The position numbers were made by a program, and so were the translations under genes. From NCBI GenBank assembly GCA_016788065.1, contig JAEUTI010000009.1:1-64000 (forward strand): DNA of 64,000 nucleotides. The letters are read 5' to 3'. The notes beneath the pieces are model-generated. The model was not told where the DNA came from, ran no database searches, and worked only from the letters and a program-made list of their open reading frames with translations. Shown here in pieces: positions 36,904 to 45,137 of the stretch; the stretch's first letter is position 1, and each line of letters begins with the position of its first letter. This DNA comes from Bacteroidia bacterium (GTDB lineage: Bacteria > Bacteroidota > Bacteroidia > AKYH767-A > OLB10).

Positions 36904-36941
36904 AAAGCCAAATCAGTAGATTTATCTGATTTGGCTTTTTT
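36904..36941 (+). terminator. Terminator of efp
   Basis: A 12-bp perfect stem (AAGCCAAATCAG and its complement) with a 9-base loop is followed by six T. Confidence 0.92.
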
Positions 36942-37076
36942 AATTTAGATTCACCTTACCATTACAGGTGCTCACCTATGTTTAAGACAAGATGGCGGAA
37001 AATAACTTATCATATGCGGGATTTTATGATATTTGCAGCAAGAAATCCATAGAAACAAAAACTCAATTTTGCAGAG

Positions 37077-37523
37077 ATGTTTTCAAACCTTCACAATACC
37101 ACCCTTGTTGGCATTTTATCAGCCTTTTTTTTCTTTTTTTTACTTTCGTGTAAATCGCCAACAAAGAAAAAGGACCAGTATTATCACGCTGCAGAAAATG
37201 GTTTAAAGAGTTTTAATAATGTTGGTGACAGCCTGGTTGATGTTGCTATTCCGGATTCTGTAGTTGCTTATTTAAAAGGAAAAACATTCAGATATAAAAT
37301 GAGTCAGCTAACTTTTGATGATTCCTTGCATATAACACTAACTCATAACGGTAAAATAGACTTCACTGCACAGTGCCAGGTAGATGATTATCTCGTAAAT
37401 AATGAAAGGTTAATAAGCTTAATTGATAGCAACAAGACGGAAACTATTAGTTATACCATTTCATATCAGGGGTTCATTACTGACAGGAGCACGTATGCAC
37501 TATTTAAGCCGGAAGAAGAATAA
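37077..37523 (+). CDS. Small lipoprotein, unknown function
   Basis: This 148-residue protein has a hydrophobic Phe-rich signal segment ending in the lipobox LLSC (about 22-25), then a charged linker (KSPTKKKD) and a small mixed domain without Cys. A near-match to the -7 element (CAATTTTG) lies five bases before the start. No family recognised. It converges on typA with a 33-bp gap. Confidence 0.65.
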   Translation: MFSNLHNTTLVGILSAFFFFFLLSCKSPTKKKDQYYHAAENGLKSFNNVGDSLVDVAIPDSVVAYLKGKTFRYKMSQLTFDDSLHITLTHNGKIDFTAQCQVDDYLVNNERLISLIDSNKTETISYTISYQGFITDRSTYALFKPEEE

Positions 37524-37556
37524 TTCTATCTAAAAAAATTGACCCCGTAAAGGCAA

Positions 37557-39365
37557 TTACGCCATTACTTTTTTCTGTTGTCTCTTACGTTCATTTTCAT
37601 CAAGATAAATCTTTCTGACACGAATTGATTTCGGTGTAAGCTCAACATATTCATCCCACTCAATATACTCCATTGCCTCTTCTAAAGAAAAGTTTATTTT
37701 AGGAGTAATTCTTACGTTATCATCACTACCTGCAGCTCTGAAGTTGGTAAGCTGTTTTGCACGTGTAACATTGATAACCAGATCACCCGGACGGATGTGT
37801 TCACCAATAACTTGTCCTGCATAAACTTCTTCACCCGGGCTGACAAAGAATGAGCCCCGATCCTGCATTTTGTCTATAGAATAAGCTGTAGAAAGTCCCT
37901 TGTCCATACTAATAAGAACACCATTGATTCTACCTGGAATATTTCCTTTCCAAGGCTCATAAGCTTTGAAACGGTGTGCCATTATTGCTTCACCTGCAGT
38001 AGTAGTAAGTACCTGGTTTCTCAATCCAATTAATCCACGGGCAGGAATATCAAATTCAAGATGTTGTAAATCACCTTTAGGTTCCATGATCAGCAACTCA
38101 CCTTTACGTTGTGTTACTAATTCAATTACTTTTCCTGCAACTTCTGCCGGAGTATCGATAGTTAATGCTTCAATTGGCTCACATTTCTGACCATCAATTT
38201 CTTTGATGATTACCTGTGGCTGTCCAACCTGAAGTTCATAACCTTCACGTCGCATTGTTTCAATAAGAATTGACAAGTGAAGAATACCTCTTCCGTAAAC
38301 CAGATAAGAATCGGGAGAACCGGTTTCTTCAACTTTCAGGGCAAGATTTTTTTCAAGCTCTTTATATAAACGGTCGCGCAGATGTCGCGATGTTACAAAT
38401 TTTCCTTCTTTACCAAAGAATGGTGAATTATTAATAGTGAAAAGCATATTCATGGTTGGTTCATCAACAGCAACAGGTTGCAAAGCCTCCGGATTTTCCC
38501 AATCGGCAACGGTATCACCAATTTCAAAATCTTCCAGACCTACAATTGCACAAATATCTCCTGAAGGAACTTCACTAACCTTTGTTCTTCCAAGACCTTC
38601 AAAAGTCATTAATTCTTTAATTCGGGTTTTCTGAATTTTACCATCCTTTTTCACCATGGAAACTGGCATGTTTTCACGGAAAGTTCCTCTGTAAACACGA
38701 CCAATTGCAATACGGCCTACAAAAGAAGAATAATCAAGACTTGTAATCAACATTTGAGGAGTTCCTTCATGCTGAGGTGCCGGTGGTACATAGTCAATGA
38801 TGGTATCGAGTAATGCAGTAATGTTGTCGGTTGGTTGTTTCCAGTCATACGACATCCAACCATGTTTTGATGAACCGTATACAGTTGGGAAATTCAATTG
38901 TTCTTCAGTGGCATCCAAATTGAAGAAAAGATCAAAAACTTTCTCATGCACTTCATCAGGACGGCAATTTTCTTTATCTACTTTATTGATAACCAAAATT
39001 GGTTTTAATCCGGCATTCAAAGCTTTTTGCAATACAAATCTTGTTTGTGGCATAGGACCTTCAAAAGCATCAACCAATAGCAAAACACCATCAGCCATAG
39101 TTAATACCCGCTCAACTTCACCTCCAAAATCGGCGTGACCAGGGGTGTCGATGATGTTGATTTTTATACCTTTATATTGGACAGATACGTTCTTAGCTAC
39201 GATAGTGATACCACGTTCGCGTTCCAAATCATTGTTATCGAGGATTAGTTCCCCCATAAATTGATTGTCACGGAACAACTTTGATTGGTGAAGAATTTTA
39301 TCAACCAGTGTCGTTTTACCGTGGTCAACGTGGGCAATAATGGCAATATTCCTGATTTTCTGCAT
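37557..39365 (-). CDS. typA: Ribosome-associated GTPase TypA/BipA
   Basis: The 602-residue translational GTPase has G1 (AHVDHGKTT), G3 (DTPGHADF) and G4 (NKVD) motifs near the N-terminus, then domains II, III and V and the TypA-specific C-terminal part with FVSPGEEVYAGQVIGEH. BipA supports 50S assembly and stress adaptation. It is transcribed alone from a promoter with a perfect -7 element. Confidence 0.97.
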   Translation of the reverse strand: MQKIRNIAIIAHVDHGKTTLVDKILHQSKLFRDNQFMGELILDNNDLERERGITIVAKNVSVQYKGIKINIIDTPGHADFGGEVERVLTMADGVLLLVDAFEGPMPQTRFVLQKALNAGLKPILVINKVDKENCRPDEVHEKVFDLFFNLDATEEQLNFPTVYGSSKHGWMSYDWKQPTDNITALLDTIIDYVPPAPQHEGTPQMLITSLDYSSFVGRIAIGRVYRGTFRENMPVSMVKKDGKIQKTRIKELMTFEGLGRTKVSEVPSGDICAIVGLEDFEIGDTVADWENPEALQPVAVDEPTMNMLFTINNSPFFGKEGKFVTSRHLRDRLYKELEKNLALKVEETGSPDSYLVYGRGILHLSILIETMRREGYELQVGQPQVIIKEIDGQKCEPIEALTIDTPAEVAGKVIELVTQRKGELLIMEPKGDLQHLEFDIPARGLIGLRNQVLTTTAGEAIMAHRFKAYEPWKGNIPGRINGVLISMDKGLSTAYSIDKMQDRGSFFVSPGEEVYAGQVIGEHIRPGDLVINVTRAKQLTNFRAAGSDDNVRITPKINFSLEEAMEYIEWDEYVELTPKSIRVRKIYLDENERKRQQKKVMA

Positions 39366-39412
39366 GTTGGAAAGTATGATAGTAATTTATAGACTCCTCT
39401 TTTTTGAGGGTG

Positions 39413-39420
39413 CAAAGGTA
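39413..39420 (-). promoter_or_regulatory. -7 element of typA
   Basis: TACCTTTG on the minus strand matches TAnnTTTG exactly, 48 bp upstream of the start. A small hairpin (CCTC...GAGG) lies in the leader. Confidence 0.6.
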
Positions 39421-39603
39421 GTCTAAAAAAGCCGATATTCAAGAGATTAGCTGAAGCCAGTGGAAAACTATTTTGGAAAGAACCAATTTGTACAAATTTA
39501 ATAAATAGATGGATTTTATGGAGTGGCCTAAACTTATATCTTGCGCCCTTGTTTAACCCTTATAAACAAAAGTTAAACAATTTAAAACCCTAAACGAATT
39601 ATC

Positions 39604-40006
39604 ATGAAAATGTTTCAAAATTCTATTTCCCGATTCGGTTTCCGATCGTTAGTATTAATCGCAATTCCTTTATCGGTTGCTTTCACCAGCTGTAAAGACG
39701 ATGATGATGAGGAGCCAACACCAACTCCAACGACAGCTCGTTTGTTGGTAACCCATGCTTCTCCAGATGCACCAGGAGTTGACTTACTTCTCGACAATGT
39801 TAAAGTAAACAGTGCTGCTTTGGAATATCCAAACAATACCGGCTATTTAACAGTTAATTCAGGAAGCAGAAATGTAAAAGTAAATGTAACAGGAACCACT
39901 ACCACTGTAATTGATGCTACACTGGCATTGGTAACTAACAAGAACTACTCTGTTTTTGCAGTTGATTCAGTTTCTAAGATCAGTGCAGTAGTTATTGAAG
40001 ATAATC
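39604..40006 (+). pseudogene. DUF4397 lipoprotein gene, 5' part (interrupted by the IS)
   Basis: This part encodes a signal peptide with lipobox (VAFTSC), an acidic linker (KDDDDEEPTPTPT) and the first DUF4397 domain (LLVTHASPDAPGVDLLLD). The original frame runs to the target-site copy at 39999-40006. The frame then continues into the element for eight foreign residues and stops at 40032, giving a 142-residue truncated lipoprotein that could still be made. The missing half is at 42477-42790. Joining both restores a 239-codon frame exactly (403 + 314 = 717 bases). Confidence 0.92.
39999..40006. repeat. Target-site duplication, left copy (AGATAATC)
   Basis: The 8-bp sequence is identical to 42469-42476. 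Eight bases is the typical IS1595-family duplication. The identity of the two copies suggests a fairly recent insertion. Confidence 0.92.
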
Positions 40007-40034
40007 GGCGATTATATACAATTGTTGAGTAAAA
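40007..40034. repeat. Left terminal inverted repeat of the IS
   Basis: It begins GGCGATTATATACAA and matches the complement of the right end (GGTAACTACATACAA) at 21 of the first 28 positions, including GAGTAAAA at 21-28. Confidence 0.85.
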
Positions 40035-40114
40035 TTTGAGGCGTTTTTCTTTGAATTGTACAATTCTCTATACTTTTATAGTATAAATAACTATAAAAAT
40101 GAGTAAAAAACTAA

Positions 40115-40408
40115 CTAAGATTTCGGATATTTCAGAATATACTCCTGAACTTTTTTCGAAATATCTTGAACAAACTCCTCCGTTCTCTGTTTATGCATTT
40201 CGTCAGCGTCTAAAAGCTCGTCTCCGTCGCTCAAAGGTCGAATTGAAAGACTAGTCGAAATGCATTGCATGTGGAACATGATTTTTAATATAGAATGACA
40301 GTGGTCAACCCGCTTTAGGATTAGATTTATTTTTTCATCTATTGGCATATTAAAAGATGCTAGTTCTCCACCTTCTTTAAATAGGTCGTCAATATTTATA
40401 TTTTCCAT
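40115..40408 (-). CDS. Passenger ORF A of the IS, unknown function
   Basis: This 97-residue acidic soluble protein (MENINIDDLFKEGGELASF) has no membrane helix and no clear motif. It has two Cys-His positions (DHCHSIL, MQCIS) and a helical C-terminus. An AT-rich inverted repeat TTTTATAG/CTATAAAA just below its stop (40074-40099) could end its transcript. A 51-residue frame at 40099-40254 on the other strand overlaps it. Coding is likely but unproven. Confidence 0.5.
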   Translation of the reverse strand: MENINIDDLFKEGGELASFNMPIDEKINLILKRVDHCHSILKIMFHMQCISTSLSIRPLSDGDELLDADEMHKQRTEEFVQDISKKVQEYILKYPKS

Positions 40409-40451
40409 TGGTCGTTTGTTTTTAGTGTCCGGTAAATATATAATTATTCCT

Positions 40452-40459
40452 TACCTTTG
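40452..40459 (+). promoter_or_regulatory. -7 element of passenger ORF B
   Basis: TACCTTTG matches TAnnTTTG exactly and lies only 4 bases before the ATG at 40464, so the transcript would be nearly or fully leaderless. Confidence 0.45.
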
Positions 40460-40463
40460 CTAT

Positions 40464-40586
40464 ATGACCGATAAGAAAAAACCCGCTCCAAAAAAAGAAC
40501 GGGCTAATAAGTACGATAAGAAGTTGAAAATCAATACTTCGTTTGACGAGGCATTGAAAATAGTAATGGGTAAAAAATCAAATTAA
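40464..40586 (+). CDS. Passenger ORF B of the IS: 40-residue basic protein
   Basis: The product is Lys-rich (MTDKKKPAPKKERANKYDKK) followed by LKINTSFDEALKIVMGKKSN. The pattern K-[LV]-x-[IV]-x-x-S-F-D-E-[AV]-[LM]-K resembles small Bacteroidota hypothetical proteins, but I cannot confirm this without a search. It converges on the transposase gene with a 9-base overlap. It could regulate transposition or bind nucleic acid (speculation). Confidence 0.5.
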   Translation: MTDKKKPAPKKERANKYDKKLKINTSFDEALKIVMGKKSN

Positions 40587-41600
40587 ATTCCCGCTTGTAT
40601 TGTTGTTTCTATTCTGCCTCATTACACTTTTAAGGGTTTGTTTGTTCATTCGCCTGTCGCCCTTTTTATCTTCTACCGACTCAATTAAAACCGGATAAGT
40701 CAGTTTAGTATTTTCGATTAAACCGAGTGCAAAGTCAAAGCGTTCCGCCTCTGTAACTTTACGGGTGTTGTACCGGAAACTAAACTCATTACAATACCTA
40801 TGCAGGTGCTTAGAACTTACTTGGTGATATATCCCAACGATTCCACGTTTTAGCTGACTCCAAAACCCTTCAATACCGTTTGTATGTACGTTTCCTCTAA
40901 CATACTCTCCTATGCTGTGATTAACGCTCTGAATAGAATATTTTGGTGCTAACTTATTGTAGATTCCTGCCTCGTCTGTGTAAATGGTGCTACCTTCTTT
41001 AACTATCCCTTTTACCTTCTCTCTAATATCCTCCATTGATTCGGATTTTAATGGAACGTGCGTAGTTACTTTACCATCCCTGTCGAGTAGTCCAATTACT
41101 TTTGTTTTGTTATCTCCCTTACCTTCTCTTAATTTATTTTTTCTGCGCTCGTGCATATTGGATATACTTCCTCCAATAAACGCCTCATCTGCTTCAATTT
41201 CTCCATCGAGCAATAACGGTGCTTTCTCTAAAAATAACTCTCTGATTCTGCCAAGCATGAACCACGCACTTTTCTGAGTAATTCCTAAATCTTTACCCAG
41301 TTGAATAGAACTAATTCCTTTTTTATGACTTGTAGCCAAGTAAAGAGCCTGAAACCACTTTGTAAGAGGTATTTTTGTATCCATGAAAATAGTGTTGTGC
41401 TTAACGTTGAAAATCTTTAAGCAACCCTTTTCACCACAACGCAGGTTAATGTCTCCTTTTAATCTGTACACTTTCGTGCTACCACAATGCACACAAGCAG
41501 GCTCGTGATTCCATACCATTTTTTCAAGGTGCTTAATACATTTCAATTCCGTATTGAAGTACTTTGATAAACTGTGCAGGTTGTTGAATTTGGTGACCAT
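40578..41600 (-). CDS. IS1595/ISXO2-like transposase
   Basis: The 340-residue transposase has an N-terminal zinc ribbon (CVHCGSTKVYRLKG then RCGEKGC), a helix-turn-helix-like region (KGISSIQLGKDLGITQKSAW) and an ISXO2-type DDE core with GEIEADEAFIGG, IYTDEAGIYNKL and HTNGIEGFWSQLKRGI, ending in the helical region HLHRYCNEFSFRYN. The frame is intact. It has its own promoter at 41624-41631. Confidence 0.92.
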   Translation of the reverse strand: MVTKFNNLHSLSKYFNTELKCIKHLEKMVWNHEPACVHCGSTKVYRLKGDINLRCGEKGCLKIFNVKHNTIFMDTKIPLTKWFQALYLATSHKKGISSIQLGKDLGITQKSAWFMLGRIRELFLEKAPLLLDGEIEADEAFIGGSISNMHERRKNKLREGKGDNKTKVIGLLDRDGKVTTHVPLKSESMEDIREKVKGIVKEGSTIYTDEAGIYNKLAPKYSIQSVNHSIGEYVRGNVHTNGIEGFWSQLKRGIVGIYHQVSSKHLHRYCNEFSFRYNTRKVTEAERFDFALGLIENTKLTYPVLIESVEDKKGDRRMNKQTLKSVMRQNRNNNTSGNLI

Positions 41601-41623
41601 GTTTTTATTTGTTATTATTGGTA

Positions 41624-41631
41624 CAAATATA
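41624..41631 (-). promoter_or_regulatory. -7 element of the transposase gene
   Basis: TATATTTG on the minus strand matches TAnnTTTG exactly, 24 bp upstream of the transposase start. Confidence 0.55.
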
Positions 41632-41660
41632 TACTAAGTTACTCTATTTATCTACCTAAA

Positions 41661-42275
41661 ATGAAAATATTATTTAATTTAAAATCAATACTTTATCCTT
41701 ATCATAAAGATGTAATTAAAAAATACAGGGAAGTAGACAATTTTTTACGCCATGTTAGCAATATTGATACTTACGTTGCGCCGGAACTTTTTAAAAAAGC
41801 ACTTGATGAATCAGGTGTGCAAAAAATTGAGGGCGGGACAGATGCAACCGCAGTATTTTTACTTAAAGAGGGCATGATAATTTATGAGGAGCAAAACGAA
41901 AAAATAAAAATATCTATATCCATTCAAGGGAAAGTATTTTTGCTTTCAGGTGGTTATGAAAAGCAGTACATAAAAGAAAAAGTAAATCCTATGAAAAAGG
42001 ATTTACTGACTGGGTTCAATGTTTTTATATCGGCAGCAACTATATTATTTTCAGTATATACGCTTATTGGCTATGAATCAAAATTAGAATCTTCACAACT
42101 TGAAATAAAAGAAATAAGAAAAGAATTAAACCGACAAACTTTAGAAGTAGAGAGAGCCAAAAATAATGAAAGTAGAATGACCAACCCGAAACAAAATTCT
42201 GAAATTCATTATTATATATTTCCTCATAATTCTTCCACGCATACCAAAATTGATTCCATCGCTGCGCAAAATTGA
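41661..42275 (+). CDS. Passenger ORF C of the IS: membrane protein, unknown function
   Basis: The ATG at 41661 is preferred over 41574, since the latter would overlap the transposase 5' end. The 204-residue product has a soluble N-terminal region (about 1-110) with an IKIEGGTDATAVFLLKEGMI-like stretch, one membrane helix (about 117-135, GFNVFISAATILFSVYTLIG), a coiled-coil (about 140-170) and a polar tail. It diverges from the transposase gene. It could be a membrane-linked sensor or protective function for the element (speculation); no family recognised. Confidence 0.55.
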   Translation: MKILFNLKSILYPYHKDVIKKYREVDNFLRHVSNIDTYVAPELFKKALDESGVQKIEGGTDATAVFLLKEGMIIYEEQNEKIKISISIQGKVFLLSGGYEKQYIKEKVNPMKKDLLTGFNVFISAATILFSVYTLIGYESKLESSQLEIKEIRKELNRQTLEVERAKNNESRMTNPKQNSEIHYYIFPHNSSTHTKIDSIAAQN

Positions 42276-42440
42276 CCTTAGTATTATTTATATTTTTTGT
42301 TTTATATGATTTCATTGATAGTAATTTTTAGTTGATTAATCATTACTGGCAAATTTTATTCCGCTCTCAATCAATAACTTGCAAAATGATTGGGGCTTGA
42401 TTTGGCTTGTATCTTGCTGTGGGTTAGCTTATTACAAGCG

Positions 42441-42468
42441 TTTTACTCTACTTTTGTATGTAGTTACC
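42441..42468. repeat. Right terminal inverted repeat of the IS
   Basis: On the minus strand it begins GGTAACTACATACAA. See the left repeat for the alignment. Confidence 0.85.
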
Positions 42469-42476
42469 AGATAATC
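42469..42476. repeat. Target-site duplication, right copy (AGATAATC)
   Basis: It is identical to 39999-40006. Confidence 0.92.
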
Positions 42477-42790
42477 TGGCTACTCCTGCTTCAGGAAAAG
42501 CGCACATCAGATTTATCCACCTTTCTCCAAATGCACCGGCAGTTGATGTTGCATTGGACGGAGGGGCAGTAGTATTTGGTGACTATGAATTCAAAGAAGC
42601 ATCTCAATTCACACCTTTGGATGCAGGGTCTTATGATCTGGAAGTACGTGTAGCAGGAACAACAACCGTTGCACTGGACTTAGCCCCAATAACATTAGTT
42701 GCAGGAAAGATTTATACAGTTTTTGCTAAAGGATTTTTGACAGGAACAGGAAATGCTGCTCTTGGTGCAGAAATTATCACCAATAATTAA
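42477..42790 (+). pseudogene. DUF4397 lipoprotein gene, 3' part
   Basis: The frame directly after the target copy reads a second DUF4397 domain (ATPASGKAHIRFIHLSPNAP then AVDVALDGG) and ends with a normal stop at 42788-42790. A 78-residue frame with its own ATG at 42554 is part of this remnant and is not an independent gene. It is followed by the original gene's terminator. Confidence 0.9.
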
Positions 42791-42808
42791 TAGTTTCGTG
42801 GTTAAATT

Positions 42809-42842
42809 AAAGGGTTCTGCATGTTTGCAGAGCCCTTTTTTT
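42809..42842 (+). terminator. Terminator of the interrupted DUF4397 gene
   Basis: The stem AAAGGGTTCTGCA with TGCAGAGCCCTTT (one G-T pair) around a 4-base loop is followed by a T-run. Confidence 0.88.
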
Positions 42843-42934
42843 GTTTAAAGTTACACTATACGCCTAAGCTATTAAATTGACAAAATTCACCTTTTGTAAT
42901 CTCAAATTGGTCATAACAATGGAGCAATAATGTG

Positions 42935-42942
42935 TACATTTG
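42935..42942 (+). promoter_or_regulatory. -7 element of the LpxD-like gene
   Basis: TACATTTG matches TAnnTTTG exactly, 18 bp upstream of the start. Confidence 0.55.
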
Positions 42943-42960
42943 TGGTTCATTTAAGAAGTT

Positions 42961-43902
42961 ATGAAATTCAAGAATCCCGTTTCATTAGGTGAATTGGCTT
43001 CAATCACCAACACCAGGGTAATAGGTAATCCTGCAGCCATGGTTGGAGGAATCAATGAAATACATATGGTTGAAAAAAACGATATTACTTTCGTTGATCA
43101 CCCAAAGTATTATGACAAGGCACTTAACTCGGCAGCAACTTTCGTAATTATAAATAAAGAAGTTCCGGCACCAGAGGGTAAAGGATTATTATTTTCAGAT
43201 GATCCATTCCGCGACTATGTGGCCATAGTTAAGAAATTCAGACCTTTTGAACCTTCTCAGATTCCTGTTTCGAAAAGTGCTCAAATTGGAGAAGGTACTA
43301 TTATTCAGCCTAATGTTTTTGTTGGAAACCATGTTACCATAGGTAAAAATTGCATCATTCATGCAGGTGTTTCCATTTACGACCATTGTGTGATTGGAGA
43401 TGATGTAATCATTCATTCCAATACCGTAATTGGTGCTGATGCATTTTATTTTAAACGTCGGCCGGAAGGTTACGATAAAATGGTGTCCTGTGGCAGGGTT
43501 ATTATTCACGACAGAGTGGAAATAGGAGCATCCTGTACCATTGACAAGGGAGTATCAGGTGATACTCAAATTGGGGCAGGTACCAAACTTGATAATCACA
43601 TTCATGTTGGACATGATACCGTAATAGGACGTAATTGTTTATTTGCTGCACAGGTAGGAATTGCCGGTGTTGTGGTAGTTGAAGATGATGTGATTTTATG
43701 GGGGCAAGTGGGAGTGCAGAAAGATCTGGTAATTGGAAAAGGAGCCGTAGTGTTGGGGCAATCCGGTATTGCCAAGTCAATCGAAGGAGGCATTACTTAT
43801 TTTGGAAGTCCCGTTCGTGAGGCACGTGAGAAAATGAAAGAACTGGCTATGGTTAAAAGACTGCCTGAGCTAATTAAAATCCTTGACGAAACAAATTCCT
43901 GA
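42961..43902 (+). CDS. LpxD-like hexapeptide acyltransferase
   Basis: This 313-residue protein has the LpxD layout: an N-terminal uridine-binding-like domain (MKFKNPVSLGELASITN, DITFVDHPKYYDK) and a left-handed beta-helix of hexapeptide repeats, then a C-terminal helix. The LpxD-type DRVEIGASCTIDKG and a His in HIHVGHDTVIG (the catalytic His position) are present. The conserved GADGFG of LpxD is GADAFYF here. No lpxA, lpxB or lpxC is near, so it may be a second LpxD-type enzyme acting on another nucleotide sugar (inference). The next gene begins 2 bases later. Confidence 0.82.
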   Translation: MKFKNPVSLGELASITNTRVIGNPAAMVGGINEIHMVEKNDITFVDHPKYYDKALNSAATFVIINKEVPAPEGKGLLFSDDPFRDYVAIVKKFRPFEPSQIPVSKSAQIGEGTIIQPNVFVGNHVTIGKNCIIHAGVSIYDHCVIGDDVIIHSNTVIGADAFYFKRRPEGYDKMVSCGRVIIHDRVEIGASCTIDKGVSGDTQIGAGTKLDNHIHVGHDTVIGRNCLFAAQVGIAGVVVVEDDVILWGQVGVQKDLVIGKGAVVLGQSGIAKSIEGGITYFGSPVREAREKMKELAMVKRLPELIKILDETNS

Positions 43903-43904
43903 TA

Positions 43905-45137
43905 GTGGAGAATTCCATTGGTAATAACGCTGCGCATGAACTGGAGGCTAAAAAACTTCAGTTACATTGGTTATTACAAATTACCAAAGCCATCAATTAC
44001 AATTTGCCATCGGCAACGCTTTTTGAAATATACCAAACTGTATTAAAGGAACATCTGAAAGTTGGTGAACTTGTTTTGGTTGTAAATGAAGGACACTGGC
44101 ACATTCCGGTATCATACGGAGAGTCATCTGCAAGTTTTCCTGAAGATGTGGATGCTGCGGTTGCAACCATCGCTTCTTTCACAGAATCGGCAGGTAAGAA
44201 TGATAACTGGGTAAGCAAGTTTGACACTGTTGTTCCGGTAATTCATCAGGATAAACCATTGGCTTATGCTTTGATTGATGGTATCGATGAGCAGGTGTTT
44301 CATTCCAGACGAGAAATCATTTCTTATATACATACAATTACCAATCTCATTGTTGTTGCAATTGAAAATAAAAGACTTGCAAAAGAATCAATTCGTCAAG
44401 CCGCAGTACAGCGCGAGTTAGAACTTGCTGCGCAAATGCAGTCGATGTTATTTCCTGCTAATCTGGTACGACATTCTTTTCTGGATATTGCTGCCACATA
44501 CATTCCACACCAATCAGTTGGTGGCGATTATTATGACTTCATTCCTCTGAATGATGATGAAGCTCTGGTTTGCATGGCTGATGTCTCAGGGAAAGGGATA
44601 TCTGCAGCTTTGCTGATGTCGAATTTTCAGGCAAATTTGCATGCATTGGTGAAACATTCAACAACTGATCCTGTTCAATTGGTGATAGAGTTAAATCGTT
44701 GTGTAAATCAATCGGCACAAGGAGAGAAATTCATCACGTTTTTCATAGCGAAAATAAACAAACAGAAAAAGCAGATTGAGTACATCAATGCTGGTCATAA
44801 TCCGCCGGTAATATTAGTCAATGATCAATTGACTATACTTGATCAGGGCAGTACCGGATTAGGTATGTTTGAAGAACTACCATTTATCAATAAAGGAGTA
44901 GCCGGATTTCCGGAAGGGGCCATGTTATTTTGTTATACAGACGGAATAACTGAAATGGAAAACAGACATGGCCATGTATTCGGGGCAGAAATGTTGCATG
45001 ATTTATTGAAGAACCATGTGAATGCCTCTGATATGGCGCAACTGCACGAGCGAATGGTTTACTCTTTAAATGAGTTCAGGGAAGAGATAGCTTTTAATGA
45101 TGATGTGACATTCCTTAGTATCCGGATTACGGATTAA
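43905..45137 (+). CDS. SpoIIE/RsbU-type PP2C protein phosphatase
   Basis: The 410-residue frame opens with GTG at 43905, 2 bases after the LpxD-like stop. An N-terminal GAF-like sensor region (about 20-170) leads to a coiled linker (RQAAVQRELELAAQMQSMLF) and the SpoIIE phosphatase domain with metal motifs GGDYYDF, MADVSGKG and CYTDGITE. Such enzymes reset partner-switching anti-sigma or anti-anti-sigma pathways; no partner is nearby. It may share the lpxD-like transcript. It overlaps the ligase-like gene by 11 bases tail to tail. Confidence 0.9.
   Translation: MENSIGNNAAHELEAKKLQLHWLLQITKAINYNLPSATLFEIYQTVLKEHLKVGELVLVVNEGHWHIPVSYGESSASFPEDVDAAVATIASFTESAGKNDNWVSKFDTVVPVIHQDKPLAYALIDGIDEQVFHSRREIISYIHTITNLIVVAIENKRLAKESIRQAAVQRELELAAQMQSMLFPANLVRHSFLDIAATYIPHQSVGGDYYDFIPLNDDEALVCMADVSGKGISAALLMSNFQANLHALVKHSTTDPVQLVIELNRCVNQSAQGEKFITFFIAKINKQKKQIEYINAGHNPPVILVNDQLTILDQGSTGLGMFEELPFINKGVAGFPEGAMLFCYTDGITEMENRHGHVFGAEMLHDLLKNHVNASDMAQLHERMVYSLNEFREEIAFNDDVTFLSIRITD

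Larger units (their letters stand above)
40007..42468. mobile_element. IS1595/ISXO2-type insertion sequence with passenger genes
   Basis: The boundaries are fixed by the two AGATAATC copies and by ends starting with GG. Length is 2,462 bp. The order is a 97-residue ORF (minus), a 40-residue ORF (plus), the transposase (minus) and a 204-residue ORF with a membrane helix (plus). Both ends show imperfect inverted repeats (21 of 28 positions). The element splits a DUF4397 gene that is otherwise intact. Both target copies and the transposase frame are intact, so it may still be mobile. A simple IS1595 copy is about 1 kb, so more than half of this element is cargo. Confidence 0.9.

Noticed and set aside
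40099-40254. 51-residue frame on the plus strand (MSKKLTKISDISEY...) inside the IS
   Set aside because: It is antisense to the 97-residue passenger ORF, and only one of the two is likely coding. The 97-residue frame is longer and has an AT-rich inverted repeat just below its stop. The question stays open without expression data.
42064-42315. 83-residue frame on the minus strand inside the IS
   Set aside because: It lies opposite passenger ORF C and has a low-complexity hydrophobic end from antisense reading.
42390-42572. 60-residue frame crossing the right end of the IS
   Set aside because: It spans the target-site copy and the element boundary, so it is a by-product of the insertion.
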